From Candidatus Nitrosopumilus sp. (GTDB lineage: Archaea; Thermoproteota; Nitrososphaeria; Nitrososphaerales; Nitrosopumilaceae), in contig JAOTXZ010000003.1 in assembly GCA_029862085.1 (NCBI GenBank), positions 1-64,000 on the forward strand: DNA of 64,000 nucleotides, given 5' to 3'. Positions within the stretch are counted from its first letter, which is position 1, and each line of letters opens with the position of its first letter. Positions 28,998 to 38,382 of the stretch are shown one piece after another. Made by a program: the position numbers and the translations under genes. The notes beneath the pieces are model-generated. The model did no database searches. It was not told the DNA's origin and saw only the letters and a program-made list of their open reading frames with translations.

Positions 28998-30197
28998 TTA
29001 GACTAATCCTTTTTCAGCAAGGGAATGAACAATATCAATAAATTCTTCATTATCCGTAAGTCCATAACTCCAAAGACCAATCCTTATCTTTATTTCGGGC
29101 GGAATTGAGGACTCTTCGATTTCTACATTTGAAATAGGAGGAATCGTAATAATTTCATTTTTTAACAAATATTCAATCGAATTGGTAAATTCCTTCTCTG
29201 TTGTTTCTTCATTATAATACCATAATGCAATATTTTGTTTCCAATCAGAAATAAAGCTTGAAGATTCAATTAATTCTTTGTTTGTCTCCCAATCGTCAAA
29301 TTTTAAGGGAAAATCATGCATGTAAGGATTAGGTATATTTCCTTTTATTATTGACACAGAAGGGTATTGATCAATACCTTCGCTAAAAACAAACGGTTCA
29401 TCACAAATTCCATCAGAATCTAAATCATTACATCCTTCAGCACTTTCATCGAATATTTCGTAATAGTTGCCCATATTGTTCAAAAAATATTTACTATTAC
29501 ATTCCCCACAATCATCTAATACATCATCAATTAAAGTAAAAAAAACATTATTATTGTATATTAAGTTCTCTGATGATTCATGTAAATCTATACCTTCTAC
29601 CCTGTTTTCCCAAACATAATTTCCAGAAACTGTATTGTAATTTGCTTTTTCTAGACGTATGGCATCTTTGGTATGTGATACTAAATTATCTATGATATAA
29701 CTATTATCTGCGTCTCCTATACTTATTCCATGTTGTATGTTAAAACCTGATAAGTTATTTTTTATTATATTATTATGGGATTCATTTATTGCCCAAATTC
29801 CATGTTCAGTATTCCACACTACAGTATTATTTGCAATCATATTATCTGAGGAATTGTTTAAAAAGATTCCATTTCTGGTGTTGGAAATTTGCATATTTAT
29901 AATCTTGATATTGTTACTGTTTCCTACGTAGATTCCATCGGATAAACCATCTCCAATTATATGATGTCCTTGCCCATCTAATGTAACTCCATTGATGTTG
30001 ATCAAAAGTATTTGATCATTTTTCTCCAAATCTCTACTTAGAAAACAAGTTGAACTTGGATTATCCCAAATTCCGATTTTATTACAATCTCCTCCATTTT
30101 CATCGTTATCTAATCCAAAATTTTCGCCAAATGCAACTGAACTAAACCCAAAAAAAACAAGTATTAAAAATGACATTAAACCTATTTTTTGAAACAT
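28998..30197 (-). CDS. Right-handed parallel beta-helix (NosD-like) secreted protein with degenerate WW modules
   Basis: NNIKIINMQISNTRNGIFLNNSSDNMIANNTVVWNTEHGIW repeats; signal peptide. Confidence 0.82.
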   Translation of the reverse strand: MFQKIGLMSFLILVFFGFSSVAFGENFGLDNDENGGDCNKIGIWDNPSSTCFLSRDLEKNDQILLININGVTLDGQGHHIIGDGLSDGIYVGNSNNIKIINMQISNTRNGIFLNNSSDNMIANNTVVWNTEHGIWAINESHNNIIKNNLSGFNIQHGISIGDADNSYIIDNLVSHTKDAIRLEKANYNTVSGNYVWENRVEGIDLHESSENLIYNNNVFFTLIDDVLDDCGECNSKYFLNNMGNYYEIFDESAEGCNDLDSDGICDEPFVFSEGIDQYPSVSIIKGNIPNPYMHDFPLKFDDWETNKELIESSSFISDWKQNIALWYYNEETTEKEFTNSIEYLLKNEIITIPPISNVEIEESSIPPEIKIRIGLWSYGLTDNEEFIDIVHSLAEKGLV

Positions 30198-30389
30198 TTA
30201 TGAAAATTTAAGAAACATGTCATTAAAACTTATCCTTAAAATTTTTGATAATCGTTTGCGATACATGGATTTTAAGTAACCAAAAAACATTTTTTTCCTT
30301 TTTGTAATTTTAAAGGAATACATTTTAGATTATTTTATTATGACTCTAATTTCGGTAAAATTTCCAAAAAGGGTCCTAGAGTTTAGATT

Positions 30390-31868
30390 CTACCTTACGG
30401 TCTTTATCCAGACTCTTTCTTCTCCCCTTAGTTCTTTGTAATGTGCATATATTCCACTCACTATAAGGATGCTCCAATATCCAAATATGATTAATTGTAT
30501 AAAATTGGCCAATTTGGGAAAATGACTAGAGAGTCGTATCACTGCGGGTGTTATTGCCATGGGAATCATGAGCCACAGAAGGAGAGTGATGATGACTGGT
30601 TTTGTATATTCAGGATACTCGACAGTTTCCATTAGTCCTTGGATTCCATCTGCCCAGATTATTGCAGATAACATTGTCACCAAGATAGGAAAACCAGGAG
30701 AAATGATTCCTTGGATCCAATATTTTCCTTTGTTTGCAATAATCGTATATGTTATAGCTGCAATAAACATTCCCGCAATTATCCTCGATACAAAAAGAAA
30801 AGGCTCCATAGAGATATCAAGCAGATTCATCAACAAAAATCCTGTTGTTGTAGTGGCAAAACCTAACGGCATAATTACTGATGCTAACCAGAACGGGTAT
30901 CCGAGGGTAACTCCTTTTCCGTATTTGGTCTTGCCAAAATGTCCAATATTTTTTTTCGTAACTTCAATATTTCCTCTTGCCCATCTGACTCGTTGATTCC
31001 ACAGACTCTTTAATTGTATGGGCTCATCAGCTACAACATTAATTGAGGGATCAAAATGAACTTTCTTTTTAGTTTTGGTTAAAAGTCTAAATGACATATC
31101 TGTATCTTCAGCCAAAGTTTCCGATGAGTAATCCCCAAGTATTTTGAATAAGCTTTTTCTAAAAATCCCGCAGCCACCCGGAATTATATAATGTATTCCT
31201 AACGTATCGTAACCGACTCTTTGAATTTTTTGACCGATGGAAAATTCCCAATTAATAAAACCAGTCAACATGTCGCCCTTGTCAACAATGGAAATGTATC
31301 CAATAACGGCACCTACTCTCTCATCTGCAAAATGTCTAGCACCTTGTAGCAAAGAATCTCTATGTAATTGTATGTCAGCGTCAATGGCAAAAATAAGTTC
31401 GCCCTGAGAATACTTTTTGGCATCATTCAAAACTTGAGCCTTTCCTAAACCTCCAATTTTTCTGTTAACCAAAACGATATTTTGGGCGATGGGTAAAGGT
31501 TGAATTTGTTTTTTATAAGTAGCTAAACCTGTTTCAGAATCTATAATTTTATATGCATACTTTCTTACAATTTTCTCTGTATCATCATCTGATCCATCAT
31601 TAACAATAATCAATTCTTTTTTATCCTCTGGATAACGTGTTTGAATAAATTTCTTGATTGTTCTCTCAATTACGTCTGCTTCATTATGGGCCGGTGTGGC
31701 GACAGAAATAAAGGGCCTAATATTTTCATCAAAAATATAATTTCTGAGTTTATATCTTACCCTGTTGAAAACTGACAAAACCACCAGGGTCAGAGAAAGG
31801 GAAACAATACTGTATCCTATCAGGAGAATGATGTATATTAAAACTTCAATATAAAAATTGTCAACCAT
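30390..31868 (-). CDS. Processive family 2 glycosyltransferase, membrane
   Basis: VNDGSDDDTEKI, FAIDADIQL, EDTDMSFRL, QRVRWARG; multiple TM. Confidence 0.9.
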   Translation of the reverse strand: MVDNFYIEVLIYIILLIGYSIVSLSLTLVVLSVFNRVRYKLRNYIFDENIRPFISVATPAHNEADVIERTIKKFIQTRYPEDKKELIIVNDGSDDDTEKIVRKYAYKIIDSETGLATYKKQIQPLPIAQNIVLVNRKIGGLGKAQVLNDAKKYSQGELIFAIDADIQLHRDSLLQGARHFADERVGAVIGYISIVDKGDMLTGFINWEFSIGQKIQRVGYDTLGIHYIIPGGCGIFRKSLFKILGDYSSETLAEDTDMSFRLLTKTKKKVHFDPSINVVADEPIQLKSLWNQRVRWARGNIEVTKKNIGHFGKTKYGKGVTLGYPFWLASVIMPLGFATTTTGFLLMNLLDISMEPFLFVSRIIAGMFIAAITYTIIANKGKYWIQGIISPGFPILVTMLSAIIWADGIQGLMETVEYPEYTKPVIITLLLWLMIPMAITPAVIRLSSHFPKLANFIQLIIFGYWSILIVSGIYAHYKELRGEERVWIKTVR

Positions 31869-32825
31869 TCAAATTACCTGGATTAAATCGGATTGGTTTG
31901 GCCTAACAAATATTTCTTCGTTGTATCTTGTCATGATTAGATCCTTTTCATATTCAAATTCATTTGGTTCTATCTTTTCGTTTTTGAAAACTTTCATAGA
32001 AATCTCAACTAAATCCAATCCTGAGGCTATGGAAAGTGAAAGCGATCCGGAGAATCTAGGATTTACCTCAATCAGTTTAGGCCCATTTTTAGTTTTCATG
32101 ATCTGAACATTCCATGGACCTTGCAATTTTATTTTTTTTGCAATTTCATTTGCGGTTTTTAAAATTTCCTTATCATCAATTATCTGAGCTTTCTTTGATT
32201 CGCCAACTGCTGTTATTCTCTTGTTTGCCACACTTACCAGAGGATTTCCTTTTAGATCAGATATGCCATAGACTGAAAATTCTGTGCCTTCAAGATATTC
32301 CATTATGACAGAATCTCCAAATCCTTTCTTATTCCCTTTAATCGCAAAATCAAGATCCTCTTTTGAGTGACATATGAAAAAACCCCTTGACCCTCTTGAG
32401 GTATTTGGTTTAACCACACAAGGAAATTCTACATTTTGGTAATCATAGATTCTGGGGCAGAAAGCATTTTTCTGGAAAAATTTGTAGGTAGACGATTTGT
32501 TTGTTGCTATCTCAATCGATTGAGGATTTGATACAATGACTTTAATTCCATTATTATTAAATTCTAAAATATTTCTGGCAAAATTGATCATTTCCTCTTC
32601 AACAGTAGGTATGATGACGTCCACTTTTTCTTTTTTAGCAATTTCTAAAATTTTTGAGTTTGATACGGGATTTTCAACTAAGGGAACAACGTACCTTTTC
32701 TCCACTAAATAAAGGCCTGAAGCTAGACAATCAGAATCTGTTGCGATTACTTCATGACGTTTCTTTAAATCTTTGATTATGCCAACGCCAGCTGGCCCAC
32801 CCGCTCCTGTGACCAAAATTTTCAT
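31869..32825 (-). CDS. ATP-grasp protein (carbamoyl-phosphate synthase large subunit-like)
   Basis: MKILVTGAGGPAGVGIIKDL; CVVKPNTSRGSRG; GPKLIEVNPRFSGSLSLS. Confidence 0.87.
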   Translation of the reverse strand: MKILVTGAGGPAGVGIIKDLKKRHEVIATDSDCLASGLYLVEKRYVVPLVENPVSNSKILEIAKKEKVDVIIPTVEEEMINFARNILEFNNNGIKVIVSNPQSIEIATNKSSTYKFFQKNAFCPRIYDYQNVEFPCVVKPNTSRGSRGFFICHSKEDLDFAIKGNKKGFGDSVIMEYLEGTEFSVYGISDLKGNPLVSVANKRITAVGESKKAQIIDDKEILKTANEIAKKIKLQGPWNVQIMKTKNGPKLIEVNPRFSGSLSLSIASGLDLVEISMKVFKNEKIEPNEFEYEKDLIMTRYNEEIFVRPNQSDLIQVI

Positions 32826-32835
32826 TTGGTCTACC

Positions 32836-33462
32836 TCAATTTGTCATTCTGAAAACTTCGAAAGCCTCAGCATAATCCAAACTCTTTGTTTGGTTACCTC
32901 TGAACTTTGCCAAAGACTTTACAGAGTGGTCAAGTATGAAGTGTTTTCCGTCTTGGGATTTGTGAGATTTCAAATAATTTACTTTCTCATCAATAAATTC
33001 CGAGACATTAACAAAATAGTTAGGAGAAAAAGAAGAAAACGTAGAAGAATTTGACTCATATGTTAGGATGTTTTTAACTTTTCTAGCAGCTCTTAGGGCT
33101 TCCTCAAAAACTACCAAATGATCCTGATGGTAGTCCTTGTTTGAATTAATGTAAATTGTATCAATATCATTTTTGATACAAAAACCTTCCACCATTTCAA
33201 AAATATCTGTCCTGTGATCGTTTAGTTTTGTGTCAGGAAGATGGAATGGTAAAATATTATCTCTTTTTACACCCACCTTCGAAAGACAATCGATACTCTC
33301 CTCAATTCTATCATATTTTTCTGGGTCTACGTTGCCTCTCTCCCCATCAGTAGCTATTGCAACAAATACGTTGAGACCTTCCTTTACATACTCGTTTATT
33401 GTCCCCAAACAGCCTAATTCTACGTCATCAGGATGTGGACTAAGAAATAAAACGTTTTGCAT
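32836..33462 (-). CDS. PIG-L/LmbE family deacetylase
   Basis: VLFLSPHPDDVELGCLGTI; HxDH-like YHQDHL. Confidence 0.92.
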   Translation of the reverse strand: MQNVLFLSPHPDDVELGCLGTINEYVKEGLNVFVAIATDGERGNVDPEKYDRIEESIDCLSKVGVKRDNILPFHLPDTKLNDHRTDIFEMVEGFCIKNDIDTIYINSNKDYHQDHLVVFEEALRAARKVKNILTYESNSSTFSSFSPNYFVNVSEFIDEKVNYLKSHKSQDGKHFILDHSVKSLAKFRGNQTKSLDYAEAFEVFRMTN

Positions 33463-33465
33463 TTT

Positions 33466-33693
33466 TCAAAACCCTCCATGAAAAGAAAGTGCGTGAACGT
33501 TTACAAAAAATAAATCAACCATTTTATTATCTTTGAAACAATTTGAAAGTGTTTCATTTCGGAAATTTGCTTCAATCAAATTAGAATTTTCAATAAAATC
33601 ATCACATAAAATTTTTGCACAAGAATTTTCCATTCTACATTTTGTAGATGTTAAATTATTTTCAATTAACGTTGTATAGAAATTAACTCTCAA
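33466..33693 (-). CDS. Small hypothetical protein
   Basis: 75-aa ORF just upstream of the PIG-L gene. Confidence 0.35.
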   Translation of the reverse strand: MRVNFYTTLIENNLTSTKCRMENSCAKILCDDFIENSNLIEANFRNETLSNCFKDNKMVDLFFVNVHALSFHGGF

Positions 33694-34018
33694 TGCCCAA
33701 GGATCTTCTTCAAAAGTTACTTAAAAATATACCTTAACACCAAAAATTTTTTATTTTTAGACAACAATTTTTTAAATCGTAGTTTTTCAAACATTTGATC
33801 TATTTTAGAAAATTTAAATTTATTAATTGGTTTGTGTTACAATATGTATAAATTCAAAATTTTGTAACAAAAAAAAATTACATTACTTAGTTACCAAAAT
33901 TTGACCTAGTTTAGATTTTTGAATTGGCATTGTTGTACATGTTGCAAAAAGTAATTTTTAAAAATTGGTGGTCAACCCAGAACTAATCTAAATAAATAAG
34001 TCCGATTGTACCAAAAAC

Positions 34019-35071
34019 ATGAAAAAGGTTTTTGTTAACGGATATGGTTCTATAGGAAGTAGAATCACAGCATTTCTCAAAGATGATCCAGAAATCGAAG
34101 TGATTGGAATTGGCAAATATTCTCCAGATGAAAAAGTAACTTTTGCTACTTCTAAGGGACTGAATGTGTATGCACCTGAAAAAAAACTCCATGATTTTAA
34201 GAATTTTAAAATTTCCGGGTCAATAGAGTCTGCATTAGATGAATGTGATTTGGTAATTGATGCATCTCCTGGGGGGTATGGTTTTAAAAATAAGAAAACT
34301 CTTTACGAACCAAGAAATTTAATGGTTATTTATCAAGGTGGTGAAACTATCGTGGGGGATCAGGCAGTATCTGATTTATTGTTTAATTCTCGTGCCAATT
34401 ATGATTTATCCTTTGGAAAAAAACATGTTATGCAAGGCAGCTGTAATGTTACAGGGATGGGAAGGATTCTGGAACCTCTTAGGGACCGATTTGGTGATGA
34501 AATAATAAGGTTTGATGTAACTTTAGTGAGAAGATGGGCAGACATTGAACAAACAGAAAAAAAAGTTGAAGACACCATTGAAATGACGGAAAAACCTCAT
34601 CATGGTGATGATGTCAAAACTTATTTTGGAAAAGATGTTCCCTTATTTGTTAGAGCCATTAAAGTCCCAACAAGACAGATGCATTTACATATAATGGATA
34701 TTCGATTTAAAAATTCCGCACCCAAACCTTCTGAACTTCATAGCCTTTTTTCCAAAGAATTCGGTGTAGCGACTTTATGGACTGCAAAAGGGACAAAAGA
34801 TGTTAGAGATTTTGCAGATACTATGAGATTTAACTTTACAGATACAAACATGATTCATATTCATGCCAACATGACCACATCCATTGAAGATACAGTTCAG
34901 ATGATGTACTCTGATGATCAAACTGGAATTGTAATTCCAGAAAACCACATGCTAATGCAATCAATGTTATTTGGAAAATCATACCAAGAAGCGTTTTCCT
35001 ACACTGAATCATTATTTCATATGAAAGAAAAAAAACAAAAACTAGAAGAATATTTTGCTATACTTGGTTAA
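34019..35071 (+). CDS. gap: Glyceraldehyde-3-phosphate dehydrogenase, archaeal type II
   Basis: VFVNGYGSIGSRITAFLKDDPEIEVIGIGKYSP; QGSCNVTGMGRILEPL. Confidence 0.92.
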   Translation: MKKVFVNGYGSIGSRITAFLKDDPEIEVIGIGKYSPDEKVTFATSKGLNVYAPEKKLHDFKNFKISGSIESALDECDLVIDASPGGYGFKNKKTLYEPRNLMVIYQGGETIVGDQAVSDLLFNSRANYDLSFGKKHVMQGSCNVTGMGRILEPLRDRFGDEIIRFDVTLVRRWADIEQTEKKVEDTIEMTEKPHHGDDVKTYFGKDVPLFVRAIKVPTRQMHLHIMDIRFKNSAPKPSELHSLFSKEFGVATLWTAKGTKDVRDFADTMRFNFTDTNMIHIHANMTTSIEDTVQMMYSDDQTGIVIPENHMLMQSMLFGKSYQEAFSYTESLFHMKEKKQKLEEYFAILG

Positions 35072-35217
35072 ATTTTAATTATTTTATACTAAATTTAATT
35101 TAGACTTATAAAAAATGCCACATTATATTTTTAATAATTTTTCTGGTTAAGAACAGGATCATATCTTTCCTAAATAATAATTACAATCCGAAAAAGTATT
35201 ATGTAAATTAAATTAAA

Positions 35218-36963
35218 TTGAGAACATTGAATAAAATTCTAGTTATCCTGTTCCCTTTAATTTTCTCCTTAGGCTTGATACCCAATGTTTTTGCTGCGTC
35301 TATTCAAGATCCCAACTTTGCCGTTGAAGAATATGTCAAAGACCTTATTTTTCCAACTACAATCACCTTTTTAGATTCTGATATTCTAGTATTGGAAAAA
35401 AATGAAGGTAAGGTCCGCTTAATTCGTGATGGAATACTCCAACCTACTCCTGTGTTGGACCTTCCTGTAAATAGCCAGGGAGAACGGGGTTTATTGGGAA
35501 TTGAAAGTGTGGAGAATACTGTTTATCTCTATTTCACCGAATCATCGGAAGATGGAGGCGATCCCCTAGGAAATCGTGTTTACAAATATTCTTGGGATGG
35601 GGCAAATCTATCGGATCCAGTTTTTCTAAAGAACTTTCCTGCAGAACCAGCGTGGTTTCATACTGGGGGAGCTTTGACAAAAGACCTTAATGGTAATGTT
35701 TTTGCAATTATTGGAGATGTAGGACATTATGGTGTTCTACAAAATATTCCCAGCGGAAATCCGAATGATACAAGTGTAATAATGCCCGTTGATCCCCCAG
35801 GACCCTACATTGCTATGGGAATCAGAAATAGTTTTGGTCTTACAGTTGATCCGTTAACTGGAAATATGTGGGACACTGAAAATGGAGAATTACTTTACGA
35901 TGAAATTAATTTAATTTCTCCTAATTTCAATAGTGGATGGAATGTCATTATGGGACCTGCAACTCAAGAAGAACTTGAGTCACTCCCAGAATTTGAAAAT
36001 TTTGTATACAGTGATCCAGAATTTTCTTTTGTTGATACTATTTCGCCAACTTCAATTTTATTTATTGATTCAGAAAAATTTCCAAATTATTCTGATAGTG
36101 TTCTTGTCGGTAATTGTAATTTGGGTGACATATACAAATTTACACTCAATGAATCTCGTGATTCATTTCAATTTTCTAATCATGAATTATCTGATTTAAT
36201 CTTAGATGTAGGCGATAATATTTCAGAAATTGAATTTGGGAGTGATTTTGGTTGTATTACGGACATTGAGCAAGGCCCTGATGGATTCTTGTATGTGGTT
36301 TCTTTAACCAACGGGATTGTGTATCGAATAATACCAACGGATACCAATGACATTACGCTAGTTGATGGGTCGAATCAAACCAGTTCAGTGACTTCAATTC
36401 CCGAATGGATAAAAAATACAGCAGCATGGTGGGCAGGTAACCAAATATCTGAAACTGAATTTCTTCAAGCTATTGAATATCTAATAGAAAATAATATAAT
36501 GAAAATTTCGACAGAAAGGGAAAGCCCAAAAATTTCCACGTATCTTCTACCTACTAACGATTCAACAGAAATTGTAAATATTACCGGCGTATTTCCGGAG
36601 GATTATGTGGGACTCTTAACTCTCGCTATTATTCAACCTGATGGTTCAGAGAAATATATTAACACAATTAATCGAGATGGATCTATAATCACCACGCTGC
36701 CAATATCCAGTGATTCACCATTAGGAACTTATCATGTCTTTGCTGTTGTTGGAGACAGAACGTTGCTTGGAGATGATGCAAATACCATAAAACTTGTTTA
36801 TACATTTAATGTAGAAGAATTTGTAGAGTCAGATGCAACTCCAGCAACAGTTCCAGAATGGATAAAAAATAATGCTGATTGGTGGGCACAAGGATTAATC
36901 ACGGATGATGATTTTGTAAAAGGGATAAAGTATTTGATTGAACAAAGAATTATTACGGTGTAA
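35218..36963 (+). CDS. Secreted PQQ/glucose-sorbosone dehydrogenase-like beta-propeller with two WW modules
   Basis: DLIFPTTITFLDSDILVLEKNEGKVRLI; GERGLLGIE; GIRNSFGLTVDPLTGNMWDTENGELLYDEIN; non-ATG start. Confidence 0.83.
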   Translation: MRTLNKILVILFPLIFSLGLIPNVFAASIQDPNFAVEEYVKDLIFPTTITFLDSDILVLEKNEGKVRLIRDGILQPTPVLDLPVNSQGERGLLGIESVENTVYLYFTESSEDGGDPLGNRVYKYSWDGANLSDPVFLKNFPAEPAWFHTGGALTKDLNGNVFAIIGDVGHYGVLQNIPSGNPNDTSVIMPVDPPGPYIAMGIRNSFGLTVDPLTGNMWDTENGELLYDEINLISPNFNSGWNVIMGPATQEELESLPEFENFVYSDPEFSFVDTISPTSILFIDSEKFPNYSDSVLVGNCNLGDIYKFTLNESRDSFQFSNHELSDLILDVGDNISEIEFGSDFGCITDIEQGPDGFLYVVSLTNGIVYRIIPTDTNDITLVDGSNQTSSVTSIPEWIKNTAAWWAGNQISETEFLQAIEYLIENNIMKISTERESPKISTYLLPTNDSTEIVNITGVFPEDYVGLLTLAIIQPDGSEKYINTINRDGSIITTLPISSDSPLGTYHVFAVVGDRTLLGDDANTIKLVYTFNVEEFVESDATPATVPEWIKNNADWWAQGLITDDDFVKGIKYLIEQRIITV

Positions 36964-36975
36964 TTTTTTTGCTGA

Positions 36976-38229
36976 TTAATATTTTATTTTTTCAATGCGA
37001 ATTTTTCGAGGTACATTTTTGAAAACTTTTTCTACGACTATTCTCAAATCTTCTACTTCAATTTTATCTCCAGCTTGTGGTATGTCTTGTAATTTCTCAT
37101 GAAGTAACCCACTCAATGATGCATAATCATCTCCTTCGGGAATCTTTGTTTTGAAAATTTCATTAATTTTATCAATATCAATATCTCCATTAGTAATGAT
37201 TGTATCTTGATCAATTCTTTCATATTCAGTAGATTTTACAATATCGGTTTCGTCTTCAATTTCTCCAACAATCTCTTCCAGCAAATCCTCCAAAGTAACT
37301 AACCCTTCTACTCCCCCATGCTCATCTACCACAATGGCCATGTGTGTTTTTCTTCCTTTCATTTCCTTTAGTAAGGCACTTACCATTTTTTCTTGAGATG
37401 CAAAGACGGGTTTTCTTGCGATTTGTTCTAAACTTTTCATTTTGTTGTCATTTTCTAATTCTTTTAGCACGTCTCTTACATGAACAAATCCAACTATATC
37501 ATCTCGATTCGTCCCATAAATTGGAATTCTGGAATATCCGTTTTGATTGATTTGCGGCAAGGCTTCAAAAAGTATGGTTTTGGCTTTTAGGGTAAACATC
37601 TTTGTTCTAGGAGTCATTACAGAACGGATTACAGTGTCATCAAATTTCAAAGCACCGTGAACCAACTCCATTTCATCTTTTTCAAGCGCTTTTTCTGCTA
37701 ATCCTTGATCAATAACACCCTTGATTTCTTCTTCTGTTATTGGCGGCGGGACATAACTACTTCCAGTTATTTTTACTACCCCTTTTGTAATAATTTCAAA
37801 AAACTTTACAATTGGATAAAACACATAGCTAAATCCTAAAAGTATTGGAGCGTATCTTAAAGCAATTTTGGTTGAATTTGCATTGCAATAGGTTTTAGGA
37901 GTAATTTCTCCAAACACCAGGATTAAAAATGTCATAATGCCAATAGCAATTCCCAACCCGTCATCGCCAAAAAGACGAATGGATACACTGGTAGCCAATG
38001 CAGATGCGCCAACATTTACTAAATTATTTCCAAGATTTACACTTGACATCATCCAACTTGGATTAGTTTTTAGTTTGTGAAGTGCCTTTGAACCTTTGAC
38101 TCCATCATTTAACATTTGGATTACTTTTGATTTTCTTACTCCAACCAATGCAACCTCCAACCCACTGAAAAATCCAGATAATCCAATAAGGACAGCTAGT
38201 GCTAATGCCTCAACCCAAAATTCTGCCAT
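36976..38229 (-). CDS. CNNM/CorC-type transporter (HlyC family; DUF21 + CBS)
   Basis: LIGLSGFFSGLEVALVGVRKSKV; VMTPRTKMFTL; HMAIVVDEHGGVEGLVTLEDLLEEIVGEIEDE. Confidence 0.92.
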   Translation of the reverse strand: MAEFWVEALALAVLIGLSGFFSGLEVALVGVRKSKVIQMLNDGVKGSKALHKLKTNPSWMMSSVNLGNNLVNVGASALATSVSIRLFGDDGLGIAIGIMTFLILVFGEITPKTYCNANSTKIALRYAPILLGFSYVFYPIVKFFEIITKGVVKITGSSYVPPPITEEEIKGVIDQGLAEKALEKDEMELVHGALKFDDTVIRSVMTPRTKMFTLKAKTILFEALPQINQNGYSRIPIYGTNRDDIVGFVHVRDVLKELENDNKMKSLEQIARKPVFASQEKMVSALLKEMKGRKTHMAIVVDEHGGVEGLVTLEDLLEEIVGEIEDETDIVKSTEYERIDQDTIITNGDIDIDKINEIFKTKIPEGDDYASLSGLLHEKLQDIPQAGDKIEVEDLRIVVEKVFKNVPRKIRIEKIKY

Positions 38230-38382
38230 AATGCCTCCAAAAAACCTTGTTAGAACAACAACATCGGTTATTCATTTTATTTTTTATACACCATCTCTTG
38301 GTTGGTATAAATTTGTAAAACACATTATTAAGGCTTAAGATGTTAAAAGCAAACTTTTTGTTAACAAAAAATCAAATTGAGG

